A DNA stretch of 64,000 nucleotides from Nannocystis sp. (GTDB lineage Bacteria > Myxococcota_A > Polyangia > Nannocystales > Nannocystaceae). Each line of letters starts with the position of its first letter. Position 1 is the stretch's first letter. The stretch covers positions 124,001 through 188,000 of the forward strand of contig NZ_JADJNN010000010.1 of NCBI RefSeq assembly GCF_016714285.1, in the 5' to 3' direction. The notes beneath the pieces were generated by a model. The model made no database searches. It was given only the letters and a program-made list of their open reading frames with translations, and had not been told where the DNA came from. Positions 9,934-18,370 of the stretch are shown in pieces. Both the position numbers and the translations under genes were made by a program.

Positions 9934-10275
9934 GTGAAGCTCACATTGAAGGCTACGACGGATGGGCAAGGCAACTTCGAGAAGCGCGAGGAGATCGACA
10001 TCCCGTTCTACGCGGGGGTCATGCTCGGTCGCTACGCCGACGTGCGCGGTCGGGTAACCGAGCCGCCGGGCATCGACGTGACGATCCGTGCAGACCTCGA
10101 CGCGGTCGACGGCTCGCGACTCAACGACGAGGTCACCCGCGTGGTGCCGGCGGGACGCACGGCGGAGATCGGGAAGTGGCGCTTCGGGAGCGGGACCCAC
10201 AACCTGACGGTGAAGGGGTCGACATCGCCGGTGACTCCGAACACGGAGTTCACCTGCGAGATCACGGTGGACTAA
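9934..10275 (+). CDS. Small uncharacterised protein at the end of the hcp-clpV unit
   Basis: 113 residues starting at GTG 9934 with a very good ribosome site (AAGGAGAG at 9921-9928). I do not recognise the family. The sequence has no signal peptide or membrane segment and alternates polar and hydrophobic residues in a beta-rich pattern (IDVTIRADLDAVDG, HNLTVKGSTSPV, EFTCEITVD). It follows clpV by 52 nt on the same strand. Position suggests a T6SS accessory, adaptor or structural role, but nothing in the sequence proves it. Confidence 0.7.
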   Translation: MKLTLKATTDGQGNFEKREEIDIPFYAGVMLGRYADVRGRVTEPPGIDVTIRADLDAVDGSRLNDEVTRVVPAGRTAEIGKWRFGSGTHNLTVKGSTSPVTPNTEFTCEITVD

Positions 10276-10633
10276 GGCACAGGCGACTGAAGATCGGGCC
10301 GAACTCCGTCGCCCTCCCCTCGAGCGAGCGGTGCTCCAGGCAGTAGGCGACTGCCATTCTACGGCTGCAAACGAAGCATGCCGCAACACCCCGAAGGTCA
10401 CCGCGACTTGCTTCCAGCTCACCGCCCGTGCTGGCCGCGGCGATGCTCGTGGCGGCGTTCAGGACCAGTCCCTGATCCTGCCGCAAGCGGTGTAGAGCCT
10501 CCGCCACACCGCGGACCTCGTCTCCTTCGTCGTGCAGGATGACGTCGGGGGCGAGGAGCGTTTCGACTGCGGGCCAGTCCCCGCAGCTCGCGGCCTCGAT
10601 GAATCGCACGGCGAGGCTTGCGCCTGCGCGCAT
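10262..10633 (-). CDS. NTF2-like / SnoaL-like fold protein
   Basis: 123 residues. The N-terminal pattern FIEAASCGDWPAVETLLAPD followed by VRGVAEALHRL is the helix-helix-strand opening of NTF2-like cone folds. The C-terminal third (FGPIFSRLCLSPP) is less typical. The ATG is at 10633, and the last 14 nt overlap the end of the convergent small gene. NTF2-like proteins range from ketosteroid isomerase-like enzymes to sigma-factor companions, so no substrate can be inferred. Confidence 0.55.
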   Translation of the reverse strand: MRAGASLAVRFIEAASCGDWPAVETLLAPDVILHDEGDEVRGVAEALHRLRQDQGLVLNAATSIAAASTGGELEASRGDLRGVAACFVCSRRMAVAYCLEHRSLEGRATEFGPIFSRLCLSPP

Positions 10634-10736
10634 ACCAGGGCGAAGGGAACGGTATGCGTTGAGGTGAAGGTACTACCGCCTGGGCGGACGCCGATGCCTG
10701 CGTGAGGCTCGAGGTTGGCTGCGGCGGGTGCGGGGC

Positions 10737-11915
10737 TCAGGCGGTGTCGGTGGGGAGGTAGGCAGCCTGCTCGTCGAGGAGCTGCAGGGCGCGGAGCGGA
10801 TCGATGCGGCCGATCCGCTGGCCGCGGTGGAGTACGCCGTGGAGGCGGACGTAGCCGCGGCCGCTCTCGTGGGCCCGGACGGCGTCGGCGTATTGCTCGG
10901 GGTCGAGGTTGGCGCGCACTCGCAGGGGGTCGCTGTCGGGGAGCAGGAGGGAGAACTGCACCTCGCCCGAGCGGCGACCGTCGGCTCCCACGACGCCGCT
11001 GAGGATCTCGACGGTGCCGATCAGCATCTCCTCGCGGTTGCTCGCGGGGCTCGGGCGCAAGATCTGGGCGGCGCGCTGGATCTCGGGGATGTACTCGGCC
11101 TTGATCGCCACGCGGGAGGGTGTGTCGGTCTCCGGCGGCGGGGGCAGGCGCGGGTCGGCGGCCCAGGTGGTCGAGAGCTCGAGTTGGCCGGCGTTCTGCT
11201 CGGGCTGCATGCGCAGCAGGGCGTCGCAGAGGTTCCAGCTCAGCATGGGGCGCTCGGCGTGGGTCTCGAGGTAGGCCTCGACGCGGCTGTGTTCGATGCT
11301 CTCGACCAGGTCCGCGGTGGCGCGCATGAGGTGGGTCGTCACCTTGCGGGTGAAGGGGATCGGGTCGGCGAGCTCGAGGTCGCGGGAGACCGCGTGGAGC
11401 GGGCAGATGATCTTGAGGACGTAGCTGCCGACCTCGGTTTGGCCGGCGCGGCAGGCCGCGAGCATGGCGTCGGCCTCGCCGCGGCTCATGCGGGGGTGCA
11501 CGGCGACCGGGTTGATGACAGAGCAGGCGGAGGCGAGCAGGGCCCGGCGGGCGCCCTCACGGAGCATGACGTCGGCGGTGAGGGAGAGCTGGCCGCTCTC
11601 GGCGTCGCGGCTGGCGATGCGGACGCGGAGGACGTCGGCGTCGGGCCATTGCAGGTCGGCGAGCACGGCGTCGATGGGGCGGCGCTCGAGCTCGGCGAGG
11701 CGCTGGACCACGTCGAGCATCGCGTCGGTGAAGCCGGCGTCGTCGGCGTCCATGGGGATCTGGAGCTGGCGGAGCTGCTGCTCGGGGTGACGAAACAGCC
11801 AGAAGCGGCCCCGGGCGCCCTCGATAGGGGTCCATTGCCGCGACTCTGCATATTGCCGGACTGCGAGGGGGCGCAGCTGCCTGGCGAGGATGCGGCGTTG
11901 CTGATCAATGCTCAT
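10737..11915 (-). CDS. Uncharacterised 392-aa protein, second gene of a DUF4365 operon
   Basis: 392 residues with no family I recognise, no signal peptide and no membrane segment. Notable stretches are YVLKIICPLHAV near residue 165, RKVTTHLMRATADLVESIEH near residue 190 and GYVRLHGVLHRGQRIGRIDP near the C-terminus. Its ATG overlaps the end of the DUF4365 gene by 11 nt, so the two are translationally coupled. Two further loci in the window (near 30.8 kb and 34.1-34.4 kb) carry scraps related to this gene or to its neighbours, which suggests a mobile or repeatedly acquired accessory module. A defence role is only a guess from the company it keeps. Confidence 0.75.
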   Translation of the reverse strand: MSIDQQRRILARQLRPLAVRQYAESRQWTPIEGARGRFWLFRHPEQQLRQLQIPMDADDAGFTDAMLDVVQRLAELERRPIDAVLADLQWPDADVLRVRIASRDAESGQLSLTADVMLREGARRALLASACSVINPVAVHPRMSRGEADAMLAACRAGQTEVGSYVLKIICPLHAVSRDLELADPIPFTRKVTTHLMRATADLVESIEHSRVEAYLETHAERPMLSWNLCDALLRMQPEQNAGQLELSTTWAADPRLPPPPETDTPSRVAIKAEYIPEIQRAAQILRPSPASNREEMLIGTVEILSGVVGADGRRSGEVQFSLLLPDSDPLRVRANLDPEQYADAVRAHESGRGYVRLHGVLHRGQRIGRIDPLRALQLLDEQAAYLPTDTA

Positions 11916-12438
11916 AACGCAGCCTCTCCTGGTGAGCGACCCGGCGAAACAGGTCGTGTAATCCAGCCGGCGAGAGCGGCTGGGTCTCCGGGAGGTAGAT
12001 CGTCTGGCCGGAGGTGTTGGTGCTCGGGGGCGCGTCGAGCAGGCTCACCCAGTAGGCGGCGCGCGAGAGGACGAGCTGGTCGGGGCTGTGGGTCAACCAC
12101 TCGGGGTGGTTCGGCGGCAGGAAGAGGACGGCGAGGAGCCGCGGGGGCAAGGCGGAGTCGCTGCGGAGGCGATCGTAGTGGGCGGTCTCGCGGAGGAAAT
12201 AGGAGAGGCCGCCGGCCTGCCGGGTCGGCGGCTGGACCGTCGCCTTGAGCTGGATGTGCAGCGAGATCTCAGTCAGCTTCGCGGTCGGGCCGAAGTTCTT
12301 GATGAGGTGCAGGGTCGCGTCGACGCCCGCGTTGTCCAGCGAGCGCGTGGCCTCCTGGCAGGCGATGCCGGCGTGGGAGGCCACGGCGTGGAGGTACGCG
12401 TAGCTGAGCTGCGCCTCGATGTCGGGGAGGGCCATCAT
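11905..12438 (-). CDS. DUF4365 domain protein
   Basis: About 177 residues from the ATG at 12438 (MMALPDIEAQLSYAYLHAV). The order matches DUF4365: an opening helix (SYAYLHAVASHAGIACQ), a short strand with acidic residues (DNAGVDATLHLIKNFG), then a basic strand (SLHIQLKATVQPP) reminiscent of the D...(Q/E)xK layout of PD-(D/E)XK-like nucleases, and YDRLRS further on. It overlaps the 392-aa gene by 11 nt and is the first gene of that pair. DUF4365 proteins commonly sit in defence islands as candidate nuclease or binding components. Catalytic activity is not shown here. Confidence 0.72.
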   Translation of the reverse strand: MMALPDIEAQLSYAYLHAVASHAGIACQEATRSLDNAGVDATLHLIKNFGPTAKLTEISLHIQLKATVQPPTRQAGGLSYFLRETAHYDRLRSDSALPPRLLAVLFLPPNHPEWLTHSPDQLVLSRAAYWVSLLDAPPSTNTSGQTIYLPETQPLSPAGLHDLFRRVAHQERLRYEH

Positions 12439-12626
12439 GCGTTGGCGGCGCCCGTGGCTGGCGCCCTGGTGCCGAACAGTGGCCGGACCGGGCAAGGCTG
12501 TCAAGGCATCGCTGCTGCGTGGCGCGTGTCGATCATCGCCAGCACCGGCCTCGAGACGGCGGGAGATCTTCGTCGTGGTGACGCGCCTCCGGAACGAAGT
12601 CTCATCGACGGCCAGCGCCTCCGTCG

Positions 12627-12911
12627 ATGGACATGCACGGGCCTTCCATCGCTGCTGTCCGCGAGGCCCTCCGCGATGGTGAGCACAAGGTCGCCTTCGA
12701 CGCGTTGCATGTCGCCAAGTATCTCGGTGGCGAGGTCAACAATCTGCGAGGGAAGGCGCCCGGGCTCTGCCGAGCACAGGGGTCGCGGAAGGTCCCAAGA
12801 AGAGGCAGCGAAGTCGCGCGACGTCCTGGCAGGCTGGGCCTGCATAGGAGTTCTCGACGCGCATTCTTCGCAGGTTCCGGAACGAGCACCAGTTCCAGGC
12901 GACCTGTCTGA
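12627..12911 (+). pseudogene. Remnant of an ISL3-type transposase
   Basis: The reading frame MDMHGPSIAAVREAL followed by KVAFDALHVAKYLGGEVNNLR matches the central DDE region of ISL3-family transposases, where a conserved DMxxxY/xI segment precedes (V/A)FDxFHVxK. Only about 95 codons remain. No terminal inverted repeats, no N-terminal zinc-finger/HTH part and no C-terminal part are visible, and the flanks are stop-rich. This is a decayed insertion sequence between the DUF4365 operon and the Muk locus. Confidence 0.6.
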
Positions 12912-12938
12912 TGGGGCAGATCGAGCACTCTAGCCGAG

Positions 12939-13330
12939 GCGGCAATCGTAGCGGCAACCATCGCGCGAGGATGCTGGCCTCTCGTTTCGTCAGCTGTACT
13001 TCAGGACATGTCGCGCCTCGCCTGAAGCGGCAAGTATGGCGGCAAGGGAGGGGGCGATAGGCTCGTGGGTGCTGCCGCAGCCCATGTCCTTCGGGACATG
13101 TCGCGCATCAGCCGACGCGGCAAGTATGACGGCAAGCGCGCGATATGGAAGTGTGCCCTGAAGCGGCAAGTGTGGCGGCAGCTCGGGGCGCTCGGCGGCG
13201 AGCGCTGCTCAAGGAAACGGCACGTGAAGCGGCAAGCGTGACGGCGGTGGACTCCAGGTATAGTCTCCTCGTTGGGGTGGCCATGATGGTAGGAGGCAGG
13301 ACTTCGAGGCGGCAAGCAGGACGCCAGGCG
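12939..13330. repeat. Array of six CGGCAAG-type repeats ahead of the Muk locus
   Basis: Six degenerate copies of a unit close to TGAAGCGGCAAGTATGG plus CGGCAAG have GCGGCAA starting at 12939, 13027, 13117, 13163, 13229 and 13309. Within a unit the core CGGCAA recurs after 11 bases, about one helical turn. Two copies (from 12995 and 13085) share a longer left part, CTTCAGGACATGTCGCGC and CTTCGGGACATGTCGCGC. The second includes a perfect hairpin, CATGTCC-TTCG-GGACATG at 13083-13100. The area 12912-13418 has no credible gene. The array ends about 100 bp before the first gene of the Muk-linked run, so binding sites for a regulator or condensin loader, or a REP-like element cluster, are both possible. 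Confidence 0.7.
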
Positions 13331-13430
13331 GGCCGCCACCTGGGGCGCCGGTCCAGCCGCCACCCGGGGCGCCTCGGGTGGTGCGGAAGCAGGTGCGGCG
13401 AGGCTGTCGCAACGGAATAGGAGGCGGCGC

Positions 13431-14843
13431 GTGCACAACGAACACGAGAAGATCGACGCTGCGCTGCGTCGATTGACGATTCACGGAGGCGGCATCGCCG
13501 AAGTGGTGGACCGATGGACGCGGCGAGCCGCCGAGTTTCAGTCCACGTCGCTCGAGTGGACGCGGGGGCCGTCGCCAGGCGGTGAGCAGAGGCCGTGGAT
13601 CGCGGCGCACGGTGCGAACCACTTCCGGGTCGCGGAGGTCGAGGGCTCCGCGATTCTCCACTACGTGCGGGAGGGACTCGGTGAGCAACGGCTCGGGACG
13701 GGGACGGGAGCGGCGATGGTGTCGTTGGCGGAGTACGTCGTCCAACGTGGCGGGCCGTTCGGCAGTCCGACGCCGACAGCAGAGCTGGCTCAGGCGATCG
13801 AGGAGCTCAAGCCAGGGGGGCGCGTGTGGTCCGGGCACCGGGAGCTTCGGCTCGAGCAGATCCGGCCCGGGCTCTACCTGCTGCTGCAGATCCGCCCCAC
13901 GGGATCGTTCGGGTTCCGCCTGCTCTCGGACCTCGCGCAGGTGGCGACGGAGGCGGCCCGTCTGGATGAGAGCGAGCCTGTGGTGCTGGCAGTCCGCGAG
14001 AAGCGGCTGGCCTGGGCGTTCACCGACTGCTTCCCTCTATTCGGGATGATCGGGAGAGCCCCCAAGGCGTTCCTGATGTGCGTGCTTGAGGACGACGCGC
14101 TCGGTGTCCTCGTGGTCGCGGACGGTTCCGTCATCGGCGCACGGGTTGTCACGCCCGCGCAGGTATTCGGCCGCGTCGACTTCCTCCTCGGGGCTGTGGC
14201 CACCGCGGTCGCTGCCCCGGCGCCGGAACCGGCGACGCCGGTCTCGACGGCGGCGCCATCGGCAACGCCGGTCGAGCAGGCGGCGGCAGCCGGGACCGCG
14301 CCGGAACCCTCGCCCTCGGTCTCGCTTTCGGAAACGCCAGGCGAGCGAGTGCCGACTTCCGAGACCGCGCCTGAGGCTGCGGCCACCGCCACGGCCACGA
14401 CACCGAGCGAGCAGGCGGCCCCCACGATATCGATGCGGAGCCAGGGCGGTTCGCGGCGCAAGCCGTCATCCCGTCGGCTGCCCTCGCGTCCGCTCGACGA
14501 GCTCATCGCTCGCCATCTCGCCCACGTCGCGGCAAGAATCCCGGGCGATGTCGTTGGGGCCGCGACGGCACGCGCCATATGGGCCGCGATCGGGAAGGCC
14601 CATCGTCTTGATCTCGCGGCCATCTCGGGCCGCGGCGTCGAGATCCTCCGCGAGCTGCACGCGGCGGGGATGCTCGAGCACATGCCGGCGGACCATGCAG
14701 GGCGCGCGGCGTTGCAGATTCTGGGCGCCCTCTCGCCGATCGTCCGCCGGGTGCATCACCGCCGTTGGGCGCTGATGTTGCCCGAGCTGCGGCAGGAGAA
14801 CTCGGACGTCGTTCAGGCGATCCGTGAGCTCGAGGTGTCGTGA
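13431..14843 (+). CDS. Uncharacterised Muk-linked protein, paralogue A
   Basis: 470 residues from GTG 13431, with AGGAGG at 13419-13424. It has three parts: an N-terminal domain of about 270 residues (VVDRWTRRAAEFQ, the RGGPFG turn, LYLLLQIRPTGSFGFRLL), a low-complexity Ala/Pro/Thr linker of about 90 residues, and a compact C-terminal domain of about 115 residues (RPLDELIARHLAHVAARIPGD region to HHRRWALMLPELR). No known family is recognised. The next gene is a clear paralogue that keeps the same order, including the HHRRW motif. Together they precede mukF on the same strand, so they may be Muk-associated subunits or regulators; this is inferred only from context. Confidence 0.8.
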   Translation: MHNEHEKIDAALRRLTIHGGGIAEVVDRWTRRAAEFQSTSLEWTRGPSPGGEQRPWIAAHGANHFRVAEVEGSAILHYVREGLGEQRLGTGTGAAMVSLAEYVVQRGGPFGSPTPTAELAQAIEELKPGGRVWSGHRELRLEQIRPGLYLLLQIRPTGSFGFRLLSDLAQVATEAARLDESEPVVLAVREKRLAWAFTDCFPLFGMIGRAPKAFLMCVLEDDALGVLVVADGSVIGARVVTPAQVFGRVDFLLGAVATAVAAPAPEPATPVSTAAPSATPVEQAAAAGTAPEPSPSVSLSETPGERVPTSETAPEAAATATATTPSEQAAPTISMRSQGGSRRKPSSRRLPSRPLDELIARHLAHVAARIPGDVVGAATARAIWAAIGKAHRLDLAAISGRGVEILRELHAAGMLEHMPADHAGRAALQILGALSPIVRRVHHRRWALMLPELRQENSDVVQAIRELEVS

Positions 14844-14868
14844 CAGGGACTGTGGAGAGGAGGCGGCG

Positions 14869-16142
14869 ATGTCACCGGAGCTGAAGCGGTTCGACGGCGT
14901 GCTGCGGCGGGGCGGGATCCAGGGCGTCGACGACCTCGTCGAGCGGTGGGTCCGGCGCAGCCGGCAGTTTCGCGCCGCGACTCTGCCCTGGACCACGCAG
15001 TACCAGCTGGGCGGCGGGGACTTCCGGACGTGGCGGGTTCGTCACGGGGAGGGACAGTTCCAGATCGACGGTGTTCCGGGCGAAGGGCGGCTGCGTTTTC
15101 TCTGGGACGATTGGGGAGAGCGAGTACTCGGCGAGGGGACGTTCGAGGCGCTCGCCGCGAAGGCGCGTGAGCTCGTCCGTCGGGGAGGGCCCTTCGGTGG
15201 GCCGATGCAGCAGGGCGAACCCCACTGGATCGACTCGGGGCCGTTGTCCAGGTGTGCGCGCAAGCGCGGCGAGATCCGCATCGACAGAACGACGCCCGGC
15301 GTCGTCACGGCGATACGGGTGTGCCCCGATGGTCGGTTCACGTTCCAGCTCCTCACACTAGACGAACCCGATTTAGTAGAGCTCATGTCGAAGCTCAGGA
15401 AGGGTGACCCGGTGAGTCTGGCGATCGGGGGCGGCCGGATCCCGTGGTGCTTCGCCGACTGCGCGCCGATCATCGGGTACGTCCACGCACCCCTTACGAG
15501 TTGCTACTCGTCGCCTGTTCGCGCGAGAGGGTCGCCGTGATTAATCTGGACGATGGCGTGCTCAGCGGAGCTCAGTTCATGGCGCCCGCCGAGCTCGCCA
15601 GCTTCGACGCCGGGCGGTGGCTCGAGGACATGCCGACGATGGGCCGCGTCATGCCAAGTCGCCGCGAGAGCGTCGCCGATGTGGCGGGCATCGACGCCGG
15701 TGCTGCTGTGACGGCACGCCCCGCAGCAGCGTCGGGGAGACGCACCAGCAGATCGGCAGATCGGCCGCGGCCCGAGCGTCCGCTCGATGATCTCGTGGGT
15801 CGGCACTTCGCTCATGTTGCGGCGCAGATCCCCGCCGGGGTCCTCGGCGCTGCGACCGCTCAGGAGCTGTGGGCGGCGATCGAGAAGGGATATCGTCGCG
15901 ACCTCGCGGCCGTCTCGGGGGCGCGAACCGAGGTCTTCACGAGGTTGTTCGCCGCAGGGCTGCTGTGGATCATGCCGGGCGAGCACACCGGCCGAGCGGC
16001 GCTCCAGATCCTCACGGGGCTGTCCCCGGTTGTACGGAAGATCCACCATCGCCGGTGGTCGCTGATGTTCCCCGAGCTGCGGGACGCGAAGTCGGAGGTG
16101 ATTCGGGCGATCCGCGAGCGTGAAGCCGGGGCCGCCCGCTGA
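14869..16142 (+). CDS. Uncharacterised Muk-linked protein, paralogue B, one frameshift
   Basis: Starts at ATG 14869 with GAGAGGAGG just upstream, 25 nt after paralogue A. It aligns with A throughout: VERWVRRSRQFRAATLPW, RGGPFGGP, RFTFQLLTLDEPDL, CFADCAPIIG, then RPLDDLVGRHFAHVAAQIP and HHRRWSLMFPELRD at the C-terminus. The linker is shorter than in A. The frame breaks at about 15488-15491, where CCCC followed by TTACG should have one more C (giving HAPPYELLLVACS); the remainder is open to 16142. Restored length is about 424 residues. A and B presumably arose by tandem duplication and may form a heteromer. No function is known. Confidence 0.75.
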
Positions 16143-16404
16143 GCCGCGGCATTGGGTTGGCGCGGGGGTCGAGCACGCCGTGGGCCGTGCGGGGATGGTG
16201 CGTGCCATTGGCATGCTCCGCCGCGAGCGGCGCTCGTGGATCCTCGACAGCGTCTCGCTGTTCGAGGTGGTCCTAGCGGACGACGCCTGAGCGCAGCTGG
16301 ACTTCCTGGGCCACTTGTAGGCCGGGAACTCGCGGTCAGGCCGCGTGAGCGGCTCGTTTCTGCTTGCGGTGCGAGATCGCCCTCGGCAATACTCCGCAGG
16401 GGTC

Positions 16405-17699
16405 ATGGAGGACGTGCACCGGACGATCGGCTCGCTTCACCGCGGAGGCGCAAAGCTGCAGCTCGACACGACGGACTTGTGCTTCCTCGTCGCCCTGCGG
16501 GCCCAGGCGGAGCGAGCGACGGTTGCGTCGTTCGAGGACGGTGTGCTGGTCGACGTCTTTGAGCAGGTCTGTGACGTGACCGAACCGGGTGCGCCGAACA
16601 AGCGCAAGCGGGCGACGCATGCGATTGAGCGGCTGCGCGAGCAGCGGTTGTTGGCCCGGGTCGACGGTGCGGGCCTGGTGCGGGCCGGCGATTATTCGAT
16701 CACCCGCCTCGGTGCGGCGATTGTCGACTTCTTCGCCGGCGAGGAGAAGCTGACCCGCGAGAGCCTGTCGCTGCTCACGAACATCCTTCTGTCGCAGCTC
16801 GCGGAGGTCCGGGCCGCCGCCAGGCAGTGCGACTCCGCGGAGCTCTGGAGGAGCCGCGTGATCGAGCCGCTACAGGTTACGGTCGCGGAGCTGGTCGGCG
16901 GTATCGAGCGTCGCCAGCGCGGGATGCCCAGCAGGAGGAGATCCAGGCCAAGATCGGTGACCTGCTGCGGCATGACTGGTTCGCTGCGATCGATGCCTGT
17001 GAGCGGTTGCTTGACGAGACAGCGACGACCCTGCAGGAGCTCAATCAGGTGCTCATGCGGGACACCGGACTGATGCTCGCGCTGCTGCAGGAGGTCGAGC
17101 AGGCGGCGGCGATGGTCGATGCGCGCGACGCCGAGGCGGCGGCCCACGCAGTCGCCGAGCAGGTGGAGCGCGTTGCTGCCTGGGGTGGGGAACGCCAGCG
17201 GGCCTGGTCGGAGTATTATCAATATGTCCAGCGCTACCTGCGAACGGTGGTACGCCTCGATCCTCAGCGGGCGATGAGCCAGCGCCTCCGGGATCAGCTG
17301 GCCGGGTGGATGGAGCAGCCCTTCGCCCTCCACGTCGCCGCGGTGGCGCCGATCCGGCTGCTGCGCGAGCTCGAGGCCCGCGTCGAGCGACCGCCGGTCG
17401 AGCGCCCGCGTCGGCCGCTCGACGAGGCGCTCGCCGTGGAGGCGCCGGACGTGGCCCCGGAGGCGCTCGAGGCCCGCGTCCGGGCGCTCCTCGCCGATGG
17501 GCCCGGGAGCTTGTCCACGGTGGTGGGCGCGCTGCTCCCGGAGCTGCCGGGCCATGAGCGCTTCAAGGCGGTCGGACGCATCGCCGAGCTGGTGGCCCGG
17601 GATGTTCGCGTGCTCCGGGAGATCGAGCGCGCGTGGGTGCCCGTGCCGGCCTCGATCGAGATCGAGGACTGGGCGCTCGTGCCCAGGGAGAGCGCATGA
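16405..17699 (+). CDS. mukF: MukF kleisin of a MukBEF condensin, one frameshift
   Basis: About 431 residues after repair (E. coli MukF has 440). The order follows MukF: N-terminal winged helix (LDTTDLCFLVALRAQ, DVFEQVCDVTE, RATHAIERLREQRLL, YSITRLGAAIVDFF), the middle helices (SLLTNILLSQLAEVR, VIEPLQVTVAELVGGIERRQ), then LLRHDWFAAIDACERLLDE and RVAAWGGERQRAWSEYYQYV, and a C-terminal winged helix ending WALVPRESA. MukF dimerises and bridges MukB heads together with MukE. The frame slips at 16920-16922, where GGG should be GGGG (RQRGDAQQEE). The ATG at 16405 places about 18 residues before the first conserved helix, as in MukF. It is coupled to mukE by an ATGA overlap. The 262 bp upstream (16143-16404) hold no secure gene. 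Confidence 0.9.
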
Positions 17700-18370
17700 A
17701 CGACTCGCCGCTGTACAGCAGCCTCGAGTCCGTCGTGCAGGACGATATGTTCCCTGTCATCGACCTGGCTTTGCGTGAAGGTCGGCATATTGCCAGCGAC
17801 GAGCCCGCGGAGTTCGCGTTTGTCCGCGAGGCGCAGGTGTTCCTCGAGCCGCTGTATCGTCGTTACGGCTGCGAGCTCGTGCAGGTGAATGACGGCTACT
17901 TCTATCTCCGGCCGACGGGGGATCGGCTCGGGCGGCGTCACCTCAGCGCCGCGGAGATGCTGGTCGGGCAGGCGCTCGCGCTGCTGTACCTCGATCCCGC
18001 GACGGTGCAGTCCGGGGGCGCAGCCCTGCGAGGGCAGGTGGTCGAGCTCCTCGACAACCTCGTCGGCAAGGAGAAGCTGGTCCAGGCCCTCAACCGTCGG
18101 CGCAGCGGGAAGCGCAGCGAACGGGTCGCGCACGAGCTTGTGCGTCGGGAGATCGACACGGCGCTGCGTTCGCTCGCCAGACTCGGCTTCGTCGAGCTGC
18201 TGGACGGCGAGCGGCTGCGCCTGCGGCCGCCGGTGTTGCGCTTCGCGGAGCCGGTTCGAGGACTGGGCGACCCCATCGCAGGTCTGCAGCGACTCATCGA
18301 GCGCCGCGACGCCGTCATCGTCGAGCTCGAGGAAGGCGGCGACGAGCGCGACGAGGACGACGCCGGATGA
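17696..18370 (+). CDS. mukE: MukE, winged-helix partner of MukF
   Basis: 224 residues (E. coli MukE has 234). It closely follows the MukE sequence plan: DMFPVIDLALREGRHIASDE near residue 17, EPLYRRYGCELVQVNDGYFYLRPT near residue 50, the AEMLVGQALALLYLDP helix, a variable loop, LRSLARLGFVELLDG, and VLRFAEPVRGLGDP with QRLIERRDA before an acidic tail. MukE binds the MukF middle region and MukB heads and is needed for chromosome condensation in gammaproteobacteria. It overlaps mukF (ATGA at 17696) and mukB (ATGA at 18367), a tightly coupled operon. The match is to true MukE, stronger than to MksE or JetB. Confidence 0.93.
   Translation: MNDSPLYSSLESVVQDDMFPVIDLALREGRHIASDEPAEFAFVREAQVFLEPLYRRYGCELVQVNDGYFYLRPTGDRLGRRHLSAAEMLVGQALALLYLDPATVQSGGAALRGQVVELLDNLVGKEKLVQALNRRRSGKRSERVAHELVRREIDTALRSLARLGFVELLDGERLRLRPPVLRFAEPVRGLGDPIAGLQRLIERRDAVIVELEEGGDERDEDDAG

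Noticed and set aside
12939..13330. CRISPR array
   Set aside because: Repeat units are degenerate, spacing is irregular (46 to 90 bases) and there are no uniform spacers or cas genes.
16197..16290. 31-codon frame between paralogue B and mukF
   Set aside because: Reads MVRAIGMLRRERRSWIL and more, but has no ribosome site or recognised family; most likely a chance frame or IS scrap.
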